This document shows, one piece after another, positions 1-8,787 of a stretch of DNA of 64,000 nt. Both the position numbers and the translations under genes were made by a program. The notes below the pieces were generated by a model. It worked only from the letters and a program-made list of their open reading frames with translations. It was not told the DNA's origin and searched no databases. Position 1 is the stretch's first letter. The number at the start of each line of letters is the position of its first letter. Source of the stretch: Nitrobacter sp051535235 (lineage in GTDB: Bacteria > Pseudomonadota > Alphaproteobacteria > Rhizobiales > Xanthobacteraceae); contig NZ_JBPPLZ010000003.1 in NCBI RefSeq assembly GCF_051535235.1, forward strand, positions 186,001 to 250,000, given 5' to 3'.

Positions 1-2029
1 CGTTAGGCTCACCGAGTTGGATGTAAGGCCCGAAGCGGCCGGACTTCACCGTCACGTCGAGACCGCTCTGTGGATCCTTGCCGAGAACGCGATCGCCGCC
101 CGCATCGCCGTCAGCGGCCAGCGGTCGGGTGTAGCGGCACTCCGGGTAATTGGAGCAGCCGACGAATGCGCCGAATTTTCCGGCCTTGAGGTTTAGCTTC
201 CCGGTGCCGCAGGTCGGGCACTGGCGCGGGTCGCCGCCATCCTCGCGCGGCGCATAGATGTGCGGCCCGAGCATGTTGTCGAGCACGTCGAGCACTTCGG
301 AAACGCGAACGTCCTTGATGTCATTGACCACGCCGATGAAGTCGTCCCAGAAATCCTTCAGGACCTGCTGCCACGACACCTCGTTGTTGGAGATGCGATC
401 GAGCTGCTCCTCGAGGTTGGCGGTGAAGTCGTATTCGACATAGCGCGCGAAGAAGTTTTCTAGGAACGCGACGACGACACGGCCCTTGTCCTCGCCGTAG
501 AGCCGCTTCTTCTCGAGCTTGACGTAACCGCGATCCTTGAGCACCTGCAGGATCGAGGCATAGGTGGAGGGTCGGCCGATGCCGAGTTCCTCCATGCGCT
601 TGACCAGCGAGGCTTCGGAGAAGCGCGGCGGCGGCTCGGTGAAATGCTGGGTGACGCTGAGGTTTTCGCGCCTCAACGCTTCGCCTTCGCTCATGGCGGG
701 AAGGCGGCGGCTGTCGTCGTCTTCCTCGTCGTCGCGGCCTTCCTGATAAAGCGCCAGGAAGCCATCGAACTTGATGACCTGACCACTGGCGCGCAGTTCC
801 AGCATGCGCGCACCGGCCTTTGCCGCGATGTCGACGGTCGTGCGCTCCAGCTCCGCCGATTCCATCTGGCTGGCGATGGTGCGGGTCCAGATCAGCTCAT
901 AGAGTCTCGCCTGATCGGAATCGAGACGCCGCTTCATGTCGGCAGGACGGCGCGACAGATCGGTCGGGCGGATCGCCTCATGGGCTTCCTGCGCGTTCTT
1001 GGCCTTGGTCTGATACTGGCGCGGCGCGTCCGGCACGTAGGCGTTGCCGTAATCCTCGCCGATCACCTTGCGCGCCTGCGTGATCGCCGACGGATCGATC
1101 TGCACGCCGTCGGTTCGCATGTAAGTAATGAGGCCGGTGGTCTCGCCGCCGATGTCGATGCCTTCATAGAGCCGTTGCGCGATCCGCATCGTATGCGCCG
1201 GTGCGAAGCCGAGCTTGCGGCTCGCCTCCTGCTGCAGCGTCGAGGTGGTGAACGGCGCATGCGGATTGCGGCGCGCCGGCTTGGCCTCGACGGTGGAGAC
1301 GGTGAAATTGGCGGCCTCGATCGCCTTCCTGAAATCCTCGGCTTCGGCACCGCTGCCGATGTCGAGCCGCTGGATTTTCTTGCCGTCGGCGCCGACGAGG
1401 CGCGCTTCGAAGGTTTCGCCGCGTGGCGTCGCCAGCGTCGCGATCAGCGACCAGTATTCGCGGGGCACGAATTTCTCGATCTCGAGCTCGCGGTCGCAGA
1501 CCAGCCGCAGAGCGACCGACTGCACCCGGCCGGCCGAGCGCGCGCCGGGCAGCTTGCGCCACAGCACCGGGGAGAGCGTGAAGCCGACCAGATAGTCGAG
1601 CGCGCGGCGCGCCATGTAGGCGTCAACCAGCGCGCCGTCGATCTGGCGCGGATTCTTCATCGCGTCGGTGACGGCCTGCTTGGTGATGGCATTGAAGACG
1701 ACGCGCTCGATCTTCTGGTCCTTCAGCGCGCGCTTCTGCTTCAGTACTTCCAGCACATGCCAGGAGATCGCCTCGCCCTCGCGATCGGGGTCGGTGGCGA
1801 GGATCAGCTTGTCAGCGCCCTTGAGCGATTTGGCGATGTCATTGAGTCGGCTGACCGCCTTCGGATCGACCTCCCAGATCATCTGGAAATTGGCGTCCGG
1901 ATCGACCGATCCATTCTTGGCGGGGAGGTCGCGGACATGGCCGAACGAGGCCAGAACCTCATATGACGCGCCGAGATACTTGTTGATCGTCTTGGCCTTG
2001 GCAGGCGACTCGACAATGACGATATTCAT
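1..2029 (-). CDS. topA: DNA topoisomerase I, 3' end outside the window
   Basis: Type IA topoisomerase that relaxes negative supercoils by transient single-strand cleavage. Reading from the ATG at 2029 the protein begins MNIVIVESPAKAKTINKYLG, the start of the Toprim domain. The catalytic tyrosine lies in the ITYMRTDGV motif near residue 303 (codon at 1121-1123). Near the window edge a zinc ribbon (CPTCG followed by GCSNYPEC) and a GRFGPYIQLG repeat mark the C-terminal DNA-binding region. About 676 codons are visible; the family is usually 800-900, so the last part lies beyond base 1. The adjacent AT-rich upstream region may hold its promoter. Identity is certain from the motifs. Confidence 0.97.
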   Translation of the reverse strand, partial: MNIVIVESPAKAKTINKYLGASYEVLASFGHVRDLPAKNGSVDPDANFQMIWEVDPKAVSRLNDIAKSLKGADKLILATDPDREGEAISWHVLEVLKQKRALKDQKIERVVFNAITKQAVTDAMKNPRQIDGALVDAYMARRALDYLVGFTLSPVLWRKLPGARSAGRVQSVALRLVCDRELEIEKFVPREYWSLIATLATPRGETFEARLVGADGKKIQRLDIGSGAEAEDFRKAIEAANFTVSTVEAKPARRNPHAPFTTSTLQQEASRKLGFAPAHTMRIAQRLYEGIDIGGETTGLITYMRTDGVQIDPSAITQARKVIGEDYGNAYVPDAPRQYQTKAKNAQEAHEAIRPTDLSRRPADMKRRLDSDQARLYELIWTRTIASQMESAELERTTVDIAAKAGARMLELRASGQVIKFDGFLALYQEGRDDEEDDDSRRLPAMSEGEALRRENLSVTQHFTEPPPRFSEASLVKRMEELGIGRPSTYASILQVLKDRGYVKLEKKRLYGEDKGRVVVAFLENFFARYVEYDFTANLEEQLDRISNNEVSWQQVLKDFWDDFIGVVNDIKDVRVSEVLDVLDNMLGPHIYAPREDGGDPRQCPTCGTGKLNLKAGKFGAFVGCSNYPECRYTRPLAADGDAGGDRVLGKDPQSGLDVTVKSGRFGPYIQLGEPN

Positions 2030-2170
2030 GTTATTCCAATAGTTTACGTGAAAACTCGAAGCTGGCTCCATCAGGAGCGCCCCGGCTGTTTCGCGGCGAA
2101 CATGGGTGCAGCGCGCCCTTAAGTCAAATAGACTTGTGTGAAAGGGCGGGAGTCTGTCCTGTCATTATGG

Positions 2171-2200
2171 TTGTATTTTTTTCATATCATTACTTATAGT
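2171..2200 (+). promoter_or_regulatory. Candidate sigma-70-type promoter
   Basis: TTGTAT (2171-2176) and TATAGT (2195-2200) are separated by 18 bases in an AT-rich island between topA and a small plus-strand gene. Position and orientation suit the gene at 2263. A short inverted repeat (AAGTC/GACTT) lies just upstream. This is a pattern match only. Confidence 0.3.
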
Positions 2201-2262
2201 TGTGAACGCATGGAGGGTGGCGAAGCCGAAATACAGCTTCCACTTGGTCATGATGGGGGCTC

Positions 2263-2508
2263 ATGGTGAGAGGAGTGTCCGGGATGAGGGGACGTCCAAA
2301 CCGGAACCGAGAATCCCGCGACCACGCGGGCGAACCCGCCGGCGACGGTGGTCCGGAGGAGGCAGCGCGCTATCTGGCGGCGACGGTGGCCGATCTCGGA
2401 CTGATCGCCCGGCGTCACGGGCTGGATACCCTCGGCTTCCTGCTGGACATGGCGCAAATGGAAGCCGAGGACATTGTCCGGCTCCGCGCGACGCGCGACC
2501 AGAATTAA
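2263..2508 (+). CDS. Small conserved-looking protein of unknown function
   Basis: 81 codons, divergent from topA. The N-terminal third is Arg/Gly/Pro-rich and probably disordered. The C-terminal half (from about residue 34) is a regular amphipathic helix pair containing ARYLAATVADLGLIARRH and LLDMAQMEAEDIVRLR, which reads like a genuine folded domain. A second ATG at 2284 is an alternative start. I do not recognise a family; proteins of this size and helical pattern are common in Bradyrhizobiaceae, which is inference. No function is proposed. Confidence 0.6.
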   Translation: MVRGVSGMRGRPNRNRESRDHAGEPAGDGGPEEAARYLAATVADLGLIARRHGLDTLGFLLDMAQMEAEDIVRLRATRDQN

Positions 2509-2582
2509 TCAAGATGCTTCAGGTTCAATGGGGGCTTGCAGGACTGCAATAAGAGTGGGCGTTTCCTTCGGAGGGAAGGCGA

Positions 2583-3875
2583 TCAGTGAAAACCGGGTCG
2601 CAGCACCGGCAGGCTTCCGGGGATGGAGCGCTTCGCGGCACTGGCGTCGCTGGAAATCGATTGCACGTTGTCATCCTCCTCGACGTGACGGCTTGCGCGG
2701 AGGGTTGGTTTGGCGTGATGCGGCAGCGAAACCATGGCCTTTAACGGCGCAACGGACTTTTCCGGGATTGCAAATATATTCTGGGCCGGCACAGGAAATG
2801 TGTCGGTGGCGGGGCCTTCGACCACCGCCGACTGGCGCGGCCACGGCGACTCCTCCGGCACCGGCACGGCGCCTCGCACGAAACGGCGCGAACCGCTGAA
2901 TGCCTCCGGCAAAAGAAACAGCTTGCCGTCGCGCAAGTCGGAATCCGAAATCGCGGGAGCGGGCAGCGTGCCGGCGTGCGCGAAGCTGAACCGCGGTACC
3001 TTTGGCCAATGTGCCGAAGCGACCGCGTCAGACGTCGGATGTGTCTGCCAGTCCTGCGGCGATGTCGGCGTCTTCGGCCGATCGGGCGTGGCGGGCACCA
3101 CGTGGACGATGCGGTAGCCGCGCTCCTTCAGCGTGCGGAGAATCCTTGGCAGCGCGGCGACCGTCCGCGCCTGGATGTCATGCAACAGCAGGATGCCTTT
3201 GCCCTTGGCCTCGATCCGGCTGATCGCGAGCTGGTAGACGCGATCGGCCGATATGTGCCGCCAGTCGTCCGCCGGAAAATCGGCGCTCCAGACCTGAATG
3301 CCTTTCGATGCGAGGTAATCCTCGACGTCCTTCGCCCGCAGCAGACCGGGAATGCGCATGAAAGGTGCCACAGCCGCAGGATCGCCCAATGCCGCAGTCG
3401 CGGAAGCGATACCGTCGTCGATTTCCTTTCGTGCCCGTTCGATCGGCATCCGGTTCATGCTGAGCGGATGGGTTTGCGAATGGGTGCCGATGGAATGACC
3501 CGCGGCCAGCACGCGGCGCAGGTCTTGCGGATAGGCGTGCGCCATGCTGCCGATGGTAAAGAAGGTCGCCTTCACGCATTCCCGCGCCAGGATATCGAGC
3601 ACCTGGAGGCTGTGCGGTGGCAGCGGACCGTCATCGAAGGTCAGCACCACCTCGTGATCTTTGAGAGGCAACGTTTCGGGGTATTGCATGCCGCCGACAC
3701 GCGGGTGTTCGCGCGGGTCCACGACCAGCGTCCGCGAGGTTCCGAGCGCATCAGGATTGCCGGGGCAATCGCCGGCCAAAACGGGACCTGCCGCGAGTTC
3801 CAGGGCGGCGGCGAGAAGACCGGCGCAAAAAATCCGCTGCGGCTTCAGCCAAGTCCGGTTCAATGTCTTTGCCAT
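2583..3875 (-). CDS. Secreted polysaccharide deacetylase (CE4/NodB family) with C-terminal tail
   Basis: Metal-dependent N- or O-deacetylase of the NodB fold. A signal peptide (LLAAALELAAGPVLA) is followed by the mature start GDCPGN. The metal-binding motifs are TFDDGP (D81, D82) and HSQTH (H132, H136), and ILLLHD lies near the domain end. The deacetylase domain ends near residue 260. The remaining 170 residues are low-complexity with no recognised domain, which is unusual. It lies 179 bp from a shorter paralogue on the same strand. The substrate is unknown: peptidoglycan or an exopolysaccharide is likely because the protein is exported. Confidence 0.87.
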   Translation of the reverse strand: MAKTLNRTWLKPQRIFCAGLLAAALELAAGPVLAGDCPGNPDALGTSRTLVVDPREHPRVGGMQYPETLPLKDHEVVLTFDDGPLPPHSLQVLDILARECVKATFFTIGSMAHAYPQDLRRVLAAGHSIGTHSQTHPLSMNRMPIERARKEIDDGIASATAALGDPAAVAPFMRIPGLLRAKDVEDYLASKGIQVWSADFPADDWRHISADRVYQLAISRIEAKGKGILLLHDIQARTVAALPRILRTLKERGYRIVHVVPATPDRPKTPTSPQDWQTHPTSDAVASAHWPKVPRFSFAHAGTLPAPAISDSDLRDGKLFLLPEAFSGSRRFVRGAVPVPEESPWPRQSAVVEGPATDTFPVPAQNIFAIPEKSVAPLKAMVSLPHHAKPTLRASRHVEEDDNVQSISSDASAAKRSIPGSLPVLRPGFH

Positions 3876-4054
3876 TCGAGAGACCTTCGCGCCGCCAATT
3901 CGGCCTCGAAACTACCCGCCGGGCTATGAATGCCGCCTTAACTTGTCGGCTGGAACGGAATGAGGAAAAGCGTGTGGCGTTTTCCGGCTCGCATCCCGCT
4001 TCAGAAATCGATCATCCCCGGTTTTTGATCGATTTGGGCCAAAATCATCGTGAT

Positions 4055-4870
4055 CTAGCGCAAGAGGTCGGGCTGTTCATCGGCGGACGCATGCTTGTCG
4101 GCGCCTTTGGGCTTGGGAACGACGTGCACCACACGGTAGCCGTTGACCCGCATGTATTTGAGGAAATCGGGCAGCATGGCAGCGGTTTGCGCGCGAATGT
4201 CGTGAAACAGGATGATGCCTTTCCGCGCAGCCTTGAGCCGTCCGGTAACCAGTTTCAATTCCTCCTGCGGGGTCATCGGCAGCCAGTCGCTCGCCCAGAA
4301 GTCGGCTCCGAACACGACGATTCCCCGGGCTTGAAGCATTGCAAGAAGTTCAGGCGTGGACTCGAAGTAGGGAAAGCGAAAAAACGGCGTGCTCGGGATA
4401 GTCGTGGCCTTCCCGTTGAGGGCAACTTCGTCCGCCGTGATGCCGCGATCGATGTTGTCCTTGGCGGCTTGAAAGGTCATCGCATTGAGGTGCGGATGCG
4501 ACCAGGAGTGATGCCCCAGCGTATGGCCGAGCGCCGCGGCTTTTCTGACCATGCCCGGTAACGCCTGCGAATTCCTGCCGACCTGGAAAAACGTCGCAAG
4601 CACGCATTCGCGCGCAAGCGCGGCCAGAATGCGCGGCGTTGTTGCCGCCGGACCATCGTCGAAAGTGAGGACCACTTCCTTGTCGTCGAGCGGGAGCGTC
4701 TGGGGAAAGCTCTTGAGGCCGACACGCGGATACCTGGCGGCATCGACCTCAAGGATGCGCGACGTACCGAGCGTTCCGGGACGCGGGCAGTCGCCGGCCC
4801 ATGCCGGGACGGTCCATGCAACAAGAACGAGAAGCGCAATCCTCAACGTGCCCATAATACGACGGCTCAT
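4055..4870 (-). CDS. Secreted polysaccharide deacetylase (CE4/NodB family)
   Basis: Paralogue of the neighbouring deacetylase, with the same mature N-terminus pattern (AGDCPR, LGTSRILEVD). I chose the ATG at 4870 because it puts a clean signal peptide (IALLVLVAWTVPAWA) at the N-terminus; an upstream in-frame ATG at 4930 would bury it. The metal site is TFDDGP (D71, D72) and HSWSH (H121, H125). IILFHDIRAQT near residue 230 is the last catalytic motif. Unlike its neighbour it stops shortly after the domain (271 residues). The tandem arrangement suggests a duplication followed by divergence. Confidence 0.87.
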   Translation of the reverse strand: MSRRIMGTLRIALLVLVAWTVPAWAGDCPRPGTLGTSRILEVDAARYPRVGLKSFPQTLPLDDKEVVLTFDDGPAATTPRILAALARECVLATFFQVGRNSQALPGMVRKAAALGHTLGHHSWSHPHLNAMTFQAAKDNIDRGITADEVALNGKATTIPSTPFFRFPYFESTPELLAMLQARGIVVFGADFWASDWLPMTPQEELKLVTGRLKAARKGIILFHDIRAQTAAMLPDFLKYMRVNGYRVVHVVPKPKGADKHASADEQPDLLR

Positions 4871-4978
4871 AACGTGTGTATCGCGGTGTTGAGTATAGCT
4901 GATTGGCGACCACATGCTCCAACCGTTCACCGGGCCTTAACGCGGATCATCGACCATCGTCCGAATCGTGGGGTGGTC

Positions 4979-5332
4979 ATGCAGCGGTTGCGACTGAAGG
5001 CGGACGGCCGGATCGTGGAGATCCGCGATGGGCGGGAGTTTCCGCTGGCGCCCTCGATATCCGTCGCGAATGCGAGTTCCGCTTCGGCCTCTCTCGTTGC
5101 GGCGGTGGCCGGAATACCTCCGGACGCACAACCCGAGGTCAAAAGCCTGCGTCGGCGGGCGGGGCTGACCCAGGTCGAATTCGCGGCGCGGCTGGGCGTC
5201 CCCGTTGAAACCATCCGGAACTGGGAACAGGGCAAGCGGATGCCGCGCGGACCGGCACGCGCGCTTCTTGCGGTCATTGCGCACGCCCCCGAAACGGTGT
5301 TCGCTGCCCTCGACGGACACCCCGGCGGCTAG
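4979..5332 (+). CDS. XRE/HigA-type helix-turn-helix protein, orphan antitoxin-like
   Basis: About 117 residues from the ATG at 4979, which follows a GGGG Shine-Dalgarno-like stretch. The N-terminal part (QRLRLKADGRIVEIRDGRE) resembles the start of HigA/MqsA-like antitoxins. An HTH_3 domain follows (LRRRAGLTQVEFAARLGVP, then IRNWEQGKRMPRGPARALL). No toxin-like gene lies beside it: the neighbours are a deacetylase and an aldo/keto reductase. It could be a solitary transcriptional regulator or the remnant of a toxin-antitoxin pair. It may autoregulate through the short divergent region 4871-4978. Confidence 0.75.
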   Translation: MQRLRLKADGRIVEIRDGREFPLAPSISVANASSASASLVAAVAGIPPDAQPEVKSLRRRAGLTQVEFAARLGVPVETIRNWEQGKRMPRGPARALLAVIAHAPETVFAALDGHPGG

Positions 5333-5420
5333 GCATTCGGCCGCGCCTGGCGGCTCCTGCGGCATAATGTTTGCGCAAAGTTCGGCTTACCCTCGGTGAC
5401 ATCGCCGCAGGAGATTTGCG

Positions 5421-6239
5421 ATGCAATACGTTGAAGCCAATGGCGCGCGCATACCGGCCATCGGACTTGGTACGTGGGAGCTTCGCGGTCGGGCCTGCGC
5501 GCGTCTCGTCGAGCAGGCGCTCCGGCTCGGCTATCGCCATATCGACACCGCGCAGATGTATGAGAACGAACGCGAAGTCGGCGACGGCCTGCGCGCGTCC
5601 GGCATCGATCGCGACGATGTTTTCGTCACCACCAAGGTCTGGACCACGCATTTCGCGCCTAACGATCTCGAACGGTCCGTCAAGGAAAGCCTCACGCAAT
5701 TGCGTCTGGCGCAGATCGACCTGGTATTGTTGCACTGGCCCAATCCACGCATTCCGCTGTCGGAGACCATGGGCGCGCTTGCCAACGTCAGGCGGCTCGG
5801 CATGGCGCGCCATATCGGCGTGTCAAACTTTACCGTGGCATTGATCGAGGAGGCGGTTGCGCTCTGCCCCGAGCCCTTGGTTTGCGATCAGGTGGAGTAT
5901 CATCCCTATCTCGACCAGACCAAAGTGCTCGAAGCGTGCCGCCGCCACGACATGGCGCTGGTCGCCTACAGCCCCGTCGCCAAGGGACGCATCAAGACCG
6001 ATGACGTGCTGCGCCGGATAGGGGCCGCTTACGGCAAGACGGCGGCACAGGTTTGCCTTCGCTGGCTGGTTCAGCAAAATGTGGCGGCTATCCCACGGAC
6101 CTCGCGGATAGAACGGCTCTCGGAGAATATCGATATTTTCGATTTCAAGCTGAGCGATGACGAGATGGCGCGGATATCGACGATGGGCAGCGCCAAGGGG
6201 CGGTTGACGGACTTCGGCTTTGCTCCGAAATGGGATTAG
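5421..6239 (+). CDS. Aldo/keto reductase
   Basis: NADPH-dependent (beta/alpha)8 reductase close to the 2,5-diketo-D-gluconate reductase (DkgA/DkgB) group. The catalytic tetrad is visible: D42 and Y47 in HIDTAQMYENE, K72 in VTTKVW, H105 in LLHWPNP. The cofactor region includes GVSNF, DQVEYHPYL and AIPRTS near the C-terminus. At 272 residues it is of normal length. It stands alone between an HTH gene and a YdcF-like gene. The physiological carbonyl substrate cannot be told from sequence. Confidence 0.92.
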   Translation: MQYVEANGARIPAIGLGTWELRGRACARLVEQALRLGYRHIDTAQMYENEREVGDGLRASGIDRDDVFVTTKVWTTHFAPNDLERSVKESLTQLRLAQIDLVLLHWPNPRIPLSETMGALANVRRLGMARHIGVSNFTVALIEEAVALCPEPLVCDQVEYHPYLDQTKVLEACRRHDMALVAYSPVAKGRIKTDDVLRRIGAAYGKTAAQVCLRWLVQQNVAAIPRTSRIERLSENIDIFDFKLSDDEMARISTMGSAKGRLTDFGFAPKWD

Positions 6240-6322
6240 TTCACAGCGCGATGAACCGCGGTGGTTGATTTCGGCGTGCCGCTCGCTCATGGATGTCGCC
6301 CCTCCGCTTGCCGGCTGATCGC

Positions 6323-7126
6323 ATGTTCTTCCTGCTTTCCAAAATCATCGGATTTGTCGCGCTGCCGTCGAACGCGATCGCGATCGTCTGCGGCGTGGGC
6401 CTGTGCCTGATGGTGATGAGATGGCGACGGACCGGCGTCTGCCTGCTGACGGTGGGCATCGTGTCGCTGTTGGTGTTCGGATATTCACCGGCCGGGAATG
6501 TGCTGCTGCTGACATTGTCGGAACGCTTCCCCGCATGGCAGTACGATGGGCACGACCCGGACGGCATCATCATCCTTGGCGGCGCCATCGATCCCGCGAT
6601 ATCTGCCGCCCGCGGCTCCGTGGAGACCAACGGCTCCGCGGAGCGGGTGATCGCGGCGCTCGAATTGGCGCGGCGGTTTCCCAAGGCGCGTATTGTCTAC
6701 AGCGGCGGAACTGGAAATCTGGTCACCGACTTCGTTCCCGAGGCGCCGGTCGCCGGGCGGCTGCTGGAGACTCTTGGAATATCGTCCGAGCGCATCGTTC
6801 TGGAAAGCGACTCCCGCACCACCGACGAGAACGCGCGGTTTACCCGCAAGCTGGTTTCGCCGAAACCCGGCGAACGCTGGCTTCTGGTGACGTCGGCGTT
6901 TCACATGCCGCGATCGATCGGCGTGTTCCGCAAGGCGGGCTTCGATGTCGAGGCCTATCCGGTCGATTGGCGCACGCGGGGTTGGGTCGATGCCTTCGCC
7001 CCGTTCGACAGGCTGAGCGCAGGCCTCGCCTCCAGCGATACCGCCGTGCATGAATGGGCCGGTCTGGTCGCTTATTGGCTGACGGGGCGCAGCGATGCGT
7101 TGTTGCCGTCGCCACGCTCCGATTAG
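6323..7126 (+). CDS. YdcF/ElyC/SanA-family membrane protein (DUF218)
   Basis: Two N-terminal transmembrane segments (IIGFVALPSNAIAIVCGVGL and VCLLTVGIVSLLVFGYS) precede a DUF218 domain. Hallmarks are DGIIILGGAIDP, RIVYSGGTGNL, ESDSRTTDENA and LVTSAFHMPRSIGVFRKAGF. ElyC and SanA relatives act in envelope integrity and lipid-carrier-linked peptidoglycan metabolism. I prefer the ATG at 6323 because the hydrophobic segment starts there; an in-frame ATG lies at 6293. It sits among other envelope genes, but no operon is evident. Confidence 0.85.
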   Translation: MFFLLSKIIGFVALPSNAIAIVCGVGLCLMVMRWRRTGVCLLTVGIVSLLVFGYSPAGNVLLLTLSERFPAWQYDGHDPDGIIILGGAIDPAISAARGSVETNGSAERVIAALELARRFPKARIVYSGGTGNLVTDFVPEAPVAGRLLETLGISSERIVLESDSRTTDENARFTRKLVSPKPGERWLLVTSAFHMPRSIGVFRKAGFDVEAYPVDWRTRGWVDAFAPFDRLSAGLASSDTAVHEWAGLVAYWLTGRSDALLPSPRSD

Positions 7127-7135
7127 TCGGCGAGT

Positions 7136-7417
7136 TCAATCCTGCCGCGGCAAGCCCAACCGGTACACGCCGCGGAAGTCCAGCGGATCGACCGGCTTGC
7201 CTTTGCGATAGATCACGAGGCGCCCGGATTGCGCCAAAGCCACGGCCGCGCGCCGGATCGGCATCAGCAGAGCGTGCCAGTCGGATCCGGCGGCAATCGC
7301 CTGCGCGATTTCCGGCGCGCTCAGAGTCCTGGTGACATCGCGCGTCAGGATCTGGAGAATGCTCTCTTCGAGGGAAAGCGTCGGCTGCGAATCTTGTGCG
7401 GTCATGGCTGATGCCAT
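7136..7417 (-). CDS. DUF3253 domain protein
   Basis: A small winged-helix-like protein. The line LEESILQILTR, then LSAPEIAQAIA, then WHALLMPIRRAAVALAQSG and RLVIYRKGKPVDP matches the DUF3253 pattern, including the conserved RKGKPVDP. The function of the family is unknown; the shape suggests nucleic-acid binding (inference). The longest frame would start at TTG 7441 but lacks a ribosome-binding site, so I use the ATG at 7417; ATG 7405 is also possible. It converges with the YdcF-like gene, 9 bp apart. Confidence 0.78.
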   Translation of the reverse strand: MASAMTAQDSQPTLSLEESILQILTRDVTRTLSAPEIAQAIAAGSDWHALLMPIRRAAVALAQSGRLVIYRKGKPVDPLDFRGVYRLGLPRQD

Positions 7418-7525
7418 GACGCAACGATTATTGTTCTGCAAGAGGAAGTGTCCGATACGGGAGCTTCAGCCTGCGGCTCGAGAATGAAAACCAATGCGAG
7501 TGAAACCGATATGGAGTGAGCCGGG

Positions 7526-8182
7526 ATGACGCTGACGCTCGTGATCGGGAACAAGAATTATTCGTCATGGTCGATGCGGCCCTGGCTGGCGCTCAAGGCC
7601 AACGGCATAGCATTCGAAGAGAGGTCCATTCCGCTCTACACCGGCGCAGCCGACAAAAAACGCATTCTGGATGTGAGTCCTTCCGGCAAGGTTCCGGCCC
7701 TTATCGATGGCGAGGTGACGGTGTGGGATTCGCTTGCGATCATCGAATACATCGCTGAACGGTTTCCGGAGGCGGGTCTGTGGCCGGCGGACTTGGCCGA
7801 GCGTGCGCACGCGCGCTCGATCTCGGCGGAAATGCATTCAGGCTTTGTGGCGCTGCGAAACGAGTGCGGGATGAACCTGCATCGCCCGGTCCGCGCGAAA
7901 GCGCTTTCCGACAATGCGCAAGCCGACATCGCTCGCATCCGGGCGATCTGGACCGATTGCCGTCAGCGGTTTGCGAAGGGCGGGCCGTTCCTGCTCGGAG
8001 CCTTCAGCGCGGCCGATGCCATGTACGGCCCGGTGGTGCATCGCTTCCGCACCTATGCGATCGGCGTGACGCCACTGATGCGGGCGTACATGGAGGCCAT
8101 GATGTCGCTGCCGGCGTTTCAGCAGTGGACCGAGCAGGGCCTTGCCGAAACCTGCGTGATCGAGAGGTTGGAGGCCGATTGA
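7526..8182 (+). CDS. Glutathione S-transferase family protein
   Basis: Cytosolic GST of 218 residues. The thioredoxin-like domain begins LVIGNKNYSSWSMRPWLAL, where a serine of the NYSSWS segment takes the place of the glutathione-activating residue. SGKVPALIDGEVTVWDSLAI is the cis-proline and glutathione gamma-glutamyl-binding segment. The helical C-terminal domain contains FLLGAFSAADAMYGPVVHRF, the conserved N-capping box motif. Its role may be detoxification or reductive dehalogenation; the substrate is unknown. It is monocistronic as far as can be seen. Confidence 0.9.
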   Translation: MTLTLVIGNKNYSSWSMRPWLALKANGIAFEERSIPLYTGAADKKRILDVSPSGKVPALIDGEVTVWDSLAIIEYIAERFPEAGLWPADLAERAHARSISAEMHSGFVALRNECGMNLHRPVRAKALSDNAQADIARIRAIWTDCRQRFAKGGPFLLGAFSAADAMYGPVVHRFRTYAIGVTPLMRAYMEAMMSLPAFQQWTEQGLAETCVIERLEAD

Positions 8183-8312
8183 ATGCCGCCGTCTCGCACA
8201 TGGCGGCGCGACGGCCGGTGCTGCCAATTCCGATGTTATGGGATGCAGTCACAACCAACACTCGCGGGTTCCGGTCCCGGCAACCTCCAAACGCATTACG
8301 TTACTGGAAAAC

Positions 8313-8327
8313 CTGCAAAATTTGCAG
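8313..8327. promoter_or_regulatory. Perfect 7-bp palindrome, possible operator
   Basis: CTGCAAA (8313-8319), one central A, TTTGCAG (8321-8327), in the 255-bp gap upstream of the small gene at 8438. The symmetry and AT-rich centre resemble a dimeric repressor site. No regulator is assigned. Confidence 0.3.
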
Positions 8328-8437
8328 TTCCACCCTGTGTTTATGGCTGGCCAAAAGTCTGGGCTGCGTGCTATACATAACAAAATCTTGACCGGCCGCG
8401 CGCGGAGCCGCGGGCGGGTTTGTGTTGGCGTTGAGTG

Positions 8438-8641
8438 ATGGAGACGGCGTTGAAGCATAAATTTTTCGTTGGAGAAACGGTCTATTTCACCGCGAGCAAC
8501 GTGGCGAGGCCGGCTGCGAGCGGCACCTATGAGGTGATCCGTTTGCTTCCCACCGACGGCGACGACTGTCAGTATCGTATCAAGAATTCGGCCGAGGCTT
8601 TCGAGCGCGTCGCGAAGGAAAGTCAACTCGCCGCCGGTTAG
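8438..8641 (+). CDS. Small conserved-looking protein of unknown function
   Basis: 67 residues from the ATG at 8438; a GTG immediately upstream at 8435 is in frame. The sequence (HKFFVGETVYFTAS, then GTYEVIRLLPTDGDDCQYRIKNS, then FERVAKESQL) looks like a compact beta-rich SH3-like or Tudor-like domain with a final helix. This layout is familiar from short hypothetical proteins of Bradyrhizobium relatives, but I cannot assign a role. The long leader upstream carries the 8313 palindrome. Confidence 0.65.
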   Translation: METALKHKFFVGETVYFTASNVARPAASGTYEVIRLLPTDGDDCQYRIKNSAEAFERVAKESQLAAG

Positions 8642-8701
8642 CACTTCCCGTCACGCATGAGTCCAGGCTTCTTGGACCGAGGCTCCCCTGACCAAAGCTT
8701 C

Positions 8702-8787
8702 CCGGCCAGGGTATTGCCGGACCAGGACTTGCCCTGAAAACCCCACCAGGGGACTCCGGACTGATCTTGCCCCGGACTGATCCTGCC
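8702..8787. repeat. Degenerate tandem repeat, about 16-bp unit
   Basis: Two adjacent copies, CCGGACTGATCTTGCC (8756-8771) and CCGGACTGATCCTGCC (8772-8787), differ at one base. Two more diverged units lie at 8702-8718 and 8717-8733. They sit between two plus-strand genes. Read on the minus strand they would encode GQDQSG and GKSWSG-like words, but that frame has no credible start signal. Confidence 0.5.

Noticed and set aside
644..1966. 440-codon plus-strand frame
   Set aside because: It is antisense to topA, whose motifs are complete. Long shadow frames are expected at high GC.
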